From: Bacillota bacterium
GTDB taxonomy: Bacteria; Bacillota; Clostridia; Christensenellales; Aristaeellaceae
Assembly (NCBI GenBank): GCA_023443705.1
Contig: JAEZTD010000374.1
Location: forward strand, 1-6,036
Reading direction: 5' to 3'
Length of the DNA stretch: 6,036 nucleotides
The notes beneath the pieces are model-generated. The model made no database searches, was not told the origin of the DNA, and saw nothing but the letters and a program-made list of their open reading frames with translations. Positions 5,359 through 6,036 of this stretch are shown one piece after another. Each line of letters begins with the position of its first letter. The first letter of the stretch is position 1. A program made the position numbers and the translations under genes.

Positions 5359-5547
5359 ATGAAGGCGATGCTTGACAGGGGCGGCTGCATTGGATGCGGG
5401 CTGTGCGCGGACACCTGTCCGGAGGTGTTCCGCATGGCGGAGGATGACCTGGCGGAGGTCATCCGGGAGGATGTCCCGGATGACCTTGAGGACAAGGCCG
5501 AGGAGGCCCGGGACAACTGCCCGGTCTCGGTCATTTCGCTGGAATAG
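5359..5547 (+). CDS. Single [4Fe-4S] cluster ferredoxin
   Basis: This small acidic electron carrier has 62 residues. The cluster ligands are Cys10, Cys13 and Cys16 in GGCIGCGLCADTCPEVF, plus Cys54 in DNCPVSVISLE. This is the arrangement of monocluster ferredoxins such as those of Desulfovibrio and Thermotoga. Cys20 matches the extra cysteine that in some relatives forms a disulfide or allows cluster conversion, though its partner would usually be a second non-ligand cysteine and none is present here. The middle (about 28-43) is strongly acidic (EDDLAEVIREDVPDDLED). A strong GGGAGGGG (5346-5353) lies 5 bases before the ATG. It is the last gene of the DUF1858/DUF438 cluster and is followed by a strong terminator, so it may supply electrons to, or draw them from, the diiron protein. 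A general ferredoxin role is equally possible. The coding sequence holds unusual inverted repeats. Confidence 0.95.
   Translation: MKAMLDRGGCIGCGLCADTCPEVFRMAEDDLAEVIREDVPDDLEDKAEEARDNCPVSVISLE
5441..5486 (+). repeat. Three mutually complementary repeats inside the ferredoxin gene
   Basis: GGATGACCT occurs at 5442-5450 and 5478-5486, and its reverse complement AGGTCATCC lies between them at 5456-5464. The centre copy can pair leftward (9-bp stem, 5-base loop GGCGG). It can also pair rightward as a perfect 13-bp stem, AGGTCATCCGGGA (5456-5468) with TCCCGGATGACCT (5474-5486), around a 5-base loop. The two hairpins exclude each other. All of this lies within codons 28-43, which encode the acidic stretch. 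The pairing is directly visible. A regulatory role is speculative. Confidence 0.6.
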
Positions 5548-5558
5548 CGCATGAAAAT

Positions 5559-5591
5559 GGCGGCGGTACTGGGAAGTGCCGCCGCCTTTTT
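5559..5591 (+). terminator. Rho-independent terminator after the ferredoxin gene
   Basis: GGCGGCGGTAC (5559-5569) pairs with GTGCCGCCGCC (5576-5586) in an 11-bp stem with one G-U pair and a 6-base loop, followed by five T bases (5587-5591). It begins 11 bases after the ferredoxin stop codon and closes the DUF1858/DUF438/ferredoxin transcript. On the minus strand the same stem is followed by ATTTTC, so it could also serve, more weakly, as the terminator of the convergent aldo/keto reductase gene. Confidence 0.93.
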
Positions 5592-5682
5592 CGTCGTCAA
5601 AGATCCGAAGGGCGTCATTTGCTTCGGCGTACGGGCTTATACGGAACGGGACAACGCTGCCGGTACGGGTTACTGGTGGCGG

Positions 5683-6036
5683 CTACCGGGTCAGCGCGCC
5701 GACGACGGCGTGGGGCACATAGGGCGTTTCGAGGCGGGCGATTTCGTCGTCCGTCAGGACGAAATCCACCGCGCCCACCGCGTCTTCCAGGTGTTCGATC
5801 TTCGTCGCGCCGACCACCGGCGCGGCCAGCATTTTTTTCTGCAGCAGCCACGCAAGCGCCACCTGCGTCATCGTGACGCCGCGCTCTCCGGCGATCGTCT
5901 GCACGCATTCCACGATGGGCCTGTCCGAAGCCTCCGTTGCGCCGTACTTGGACTTTGCGGTTTCGTCGGTCTCTGCGCGCAGCGAAGTCTGGTTGACGGG
6001 ACGGGCGAGCCGGCCGGCTGCCAGCGGGCTGTAGGG
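5683..6036 (-). CDS. Aldo/keto reductase, C-terminal fragment
   Basis: The frame enters from the right edge at 6036 and stops with TAG at 5683-5685, giving the last 117 residues of a protein that is normally about 310-340 residues long. The visible part begins PYSPLAAGRLARPVNQTSLR, a close match to the YSPLAxGxL motif near strand 7 of the aldo/keto reductase barrel. VTMTQVALAWLLQKKMLAAP and the NADP(H)-binding VVGATKIEHLEDAV follow, and it ends LTDDEIARLETPYVPH-AVVGALTR. Such enzymes are cytosolic NADPH-dependent oxidoreductases acting on carbonyl compounds. The tail LExPYxPHxVVG resembles the YajO/YeaE-like group, but the substrate cannot be assigned, and the catalytic Asp-Tyr-Lys-His residues lie outside the window. 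The gene is convergent with the ferredoxin operon and separated from it by the terminator. Confidence 0.95.
   Translation of the reverse strand, partial: PYSPLAAGRLARPVNQTSLRAETDETAKSKYGATEASDRPIVECVQTIAGERGVTMTQVALAWLLQKKMLAAPVVGATKIEHLEDAVGAVDFVLTDDEIARLETPYVPHAVVGALTR

Noticed and set aside
4506..5618. Long minus-strand open frame (370 codons) opposite the DUF438 and ferredoxin genes
   Set aside because: It is antisense to two clearly identified genes and their terminator, with no recognisable domain.
5551..6036. Plus-strand open frame from ATG at 5551 to the right edge
   Set aside because: It begins in the terminator hairpin, has no good ribosome binding site, and most of it is antisense to the aldo/keto reductase.
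1..6036. CRISPR arrays, tRNA or rRNA genes, insertion sequences
   Set aside because: No regularly spaced repeats, no recognisable tRNA or rRNA sequence, and no transposase-like protein were seen on either strand.

Overview
The window looks like part of a chromosome from a motile, probably anaerobic bacterium of the Bacillota (Clostridia-like). The reasons are the gene order flgB-flgC-fliE-fliF, a promoter of the sigma-D flagellar type in front of a chemoreceptor, strong AGGAGG-type ribosome binding sites, and a DUF1858 / DUF438-hemerythrin-PAS / ferredoxin cluster of the kind common in anaerobic Firmicutes. The coding DNA is GC-rich by eye. The main intergenic region (about 1440-1660) is clearly AT-richer. 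The species cannot be named from this sequence.

Layout. On the minus strand, reading leftward from about 1480, lie a sigma-A-type promoter, a leader with two perfect DnaA-box sequences, and then flgB, flgC, fliE and the first 53 codons of fliF, which runs off the left edge. These encode the proximal rod, the rod/MS-ring adaptor and the MS ring, so this is the start of a flagellar basal-body operon. Diverging from it on the plus strand is a complete methyl-accepting chemotaxis protein with a Cache-type sensor. It is preceded by one excellent and one weaker sigma-D-like promoter and by a 12-bp terminator-like hairpin in the leader.

After a 152-bp gap with GC-rich hairpins but no clear terminator, a tight plus-strand cluster follows. 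It holds a small DUF1858 protein whose stop overlaps the next start, a DUF438-hemerythrin-PAS protein, and a one-cluster ferredoxin. A strong rho-independent terminator closes it. I read the cluster as a putative diiron/redox sensing module of unknown signal. The right edge carries the C-terminal third of a convergent aldo/keto reductase gene.

The items most worth a second look are the paired DnaA boxes just downstream of the flagellar operon start, the chemoreceptor leader hairpin with a possible competing arm, the uncharacterised DUF1858-DUF438-ferredoxin operon, and a set of three mutually complementary repeats inside the ferredoxin gene that can form two exclusive hairpins.
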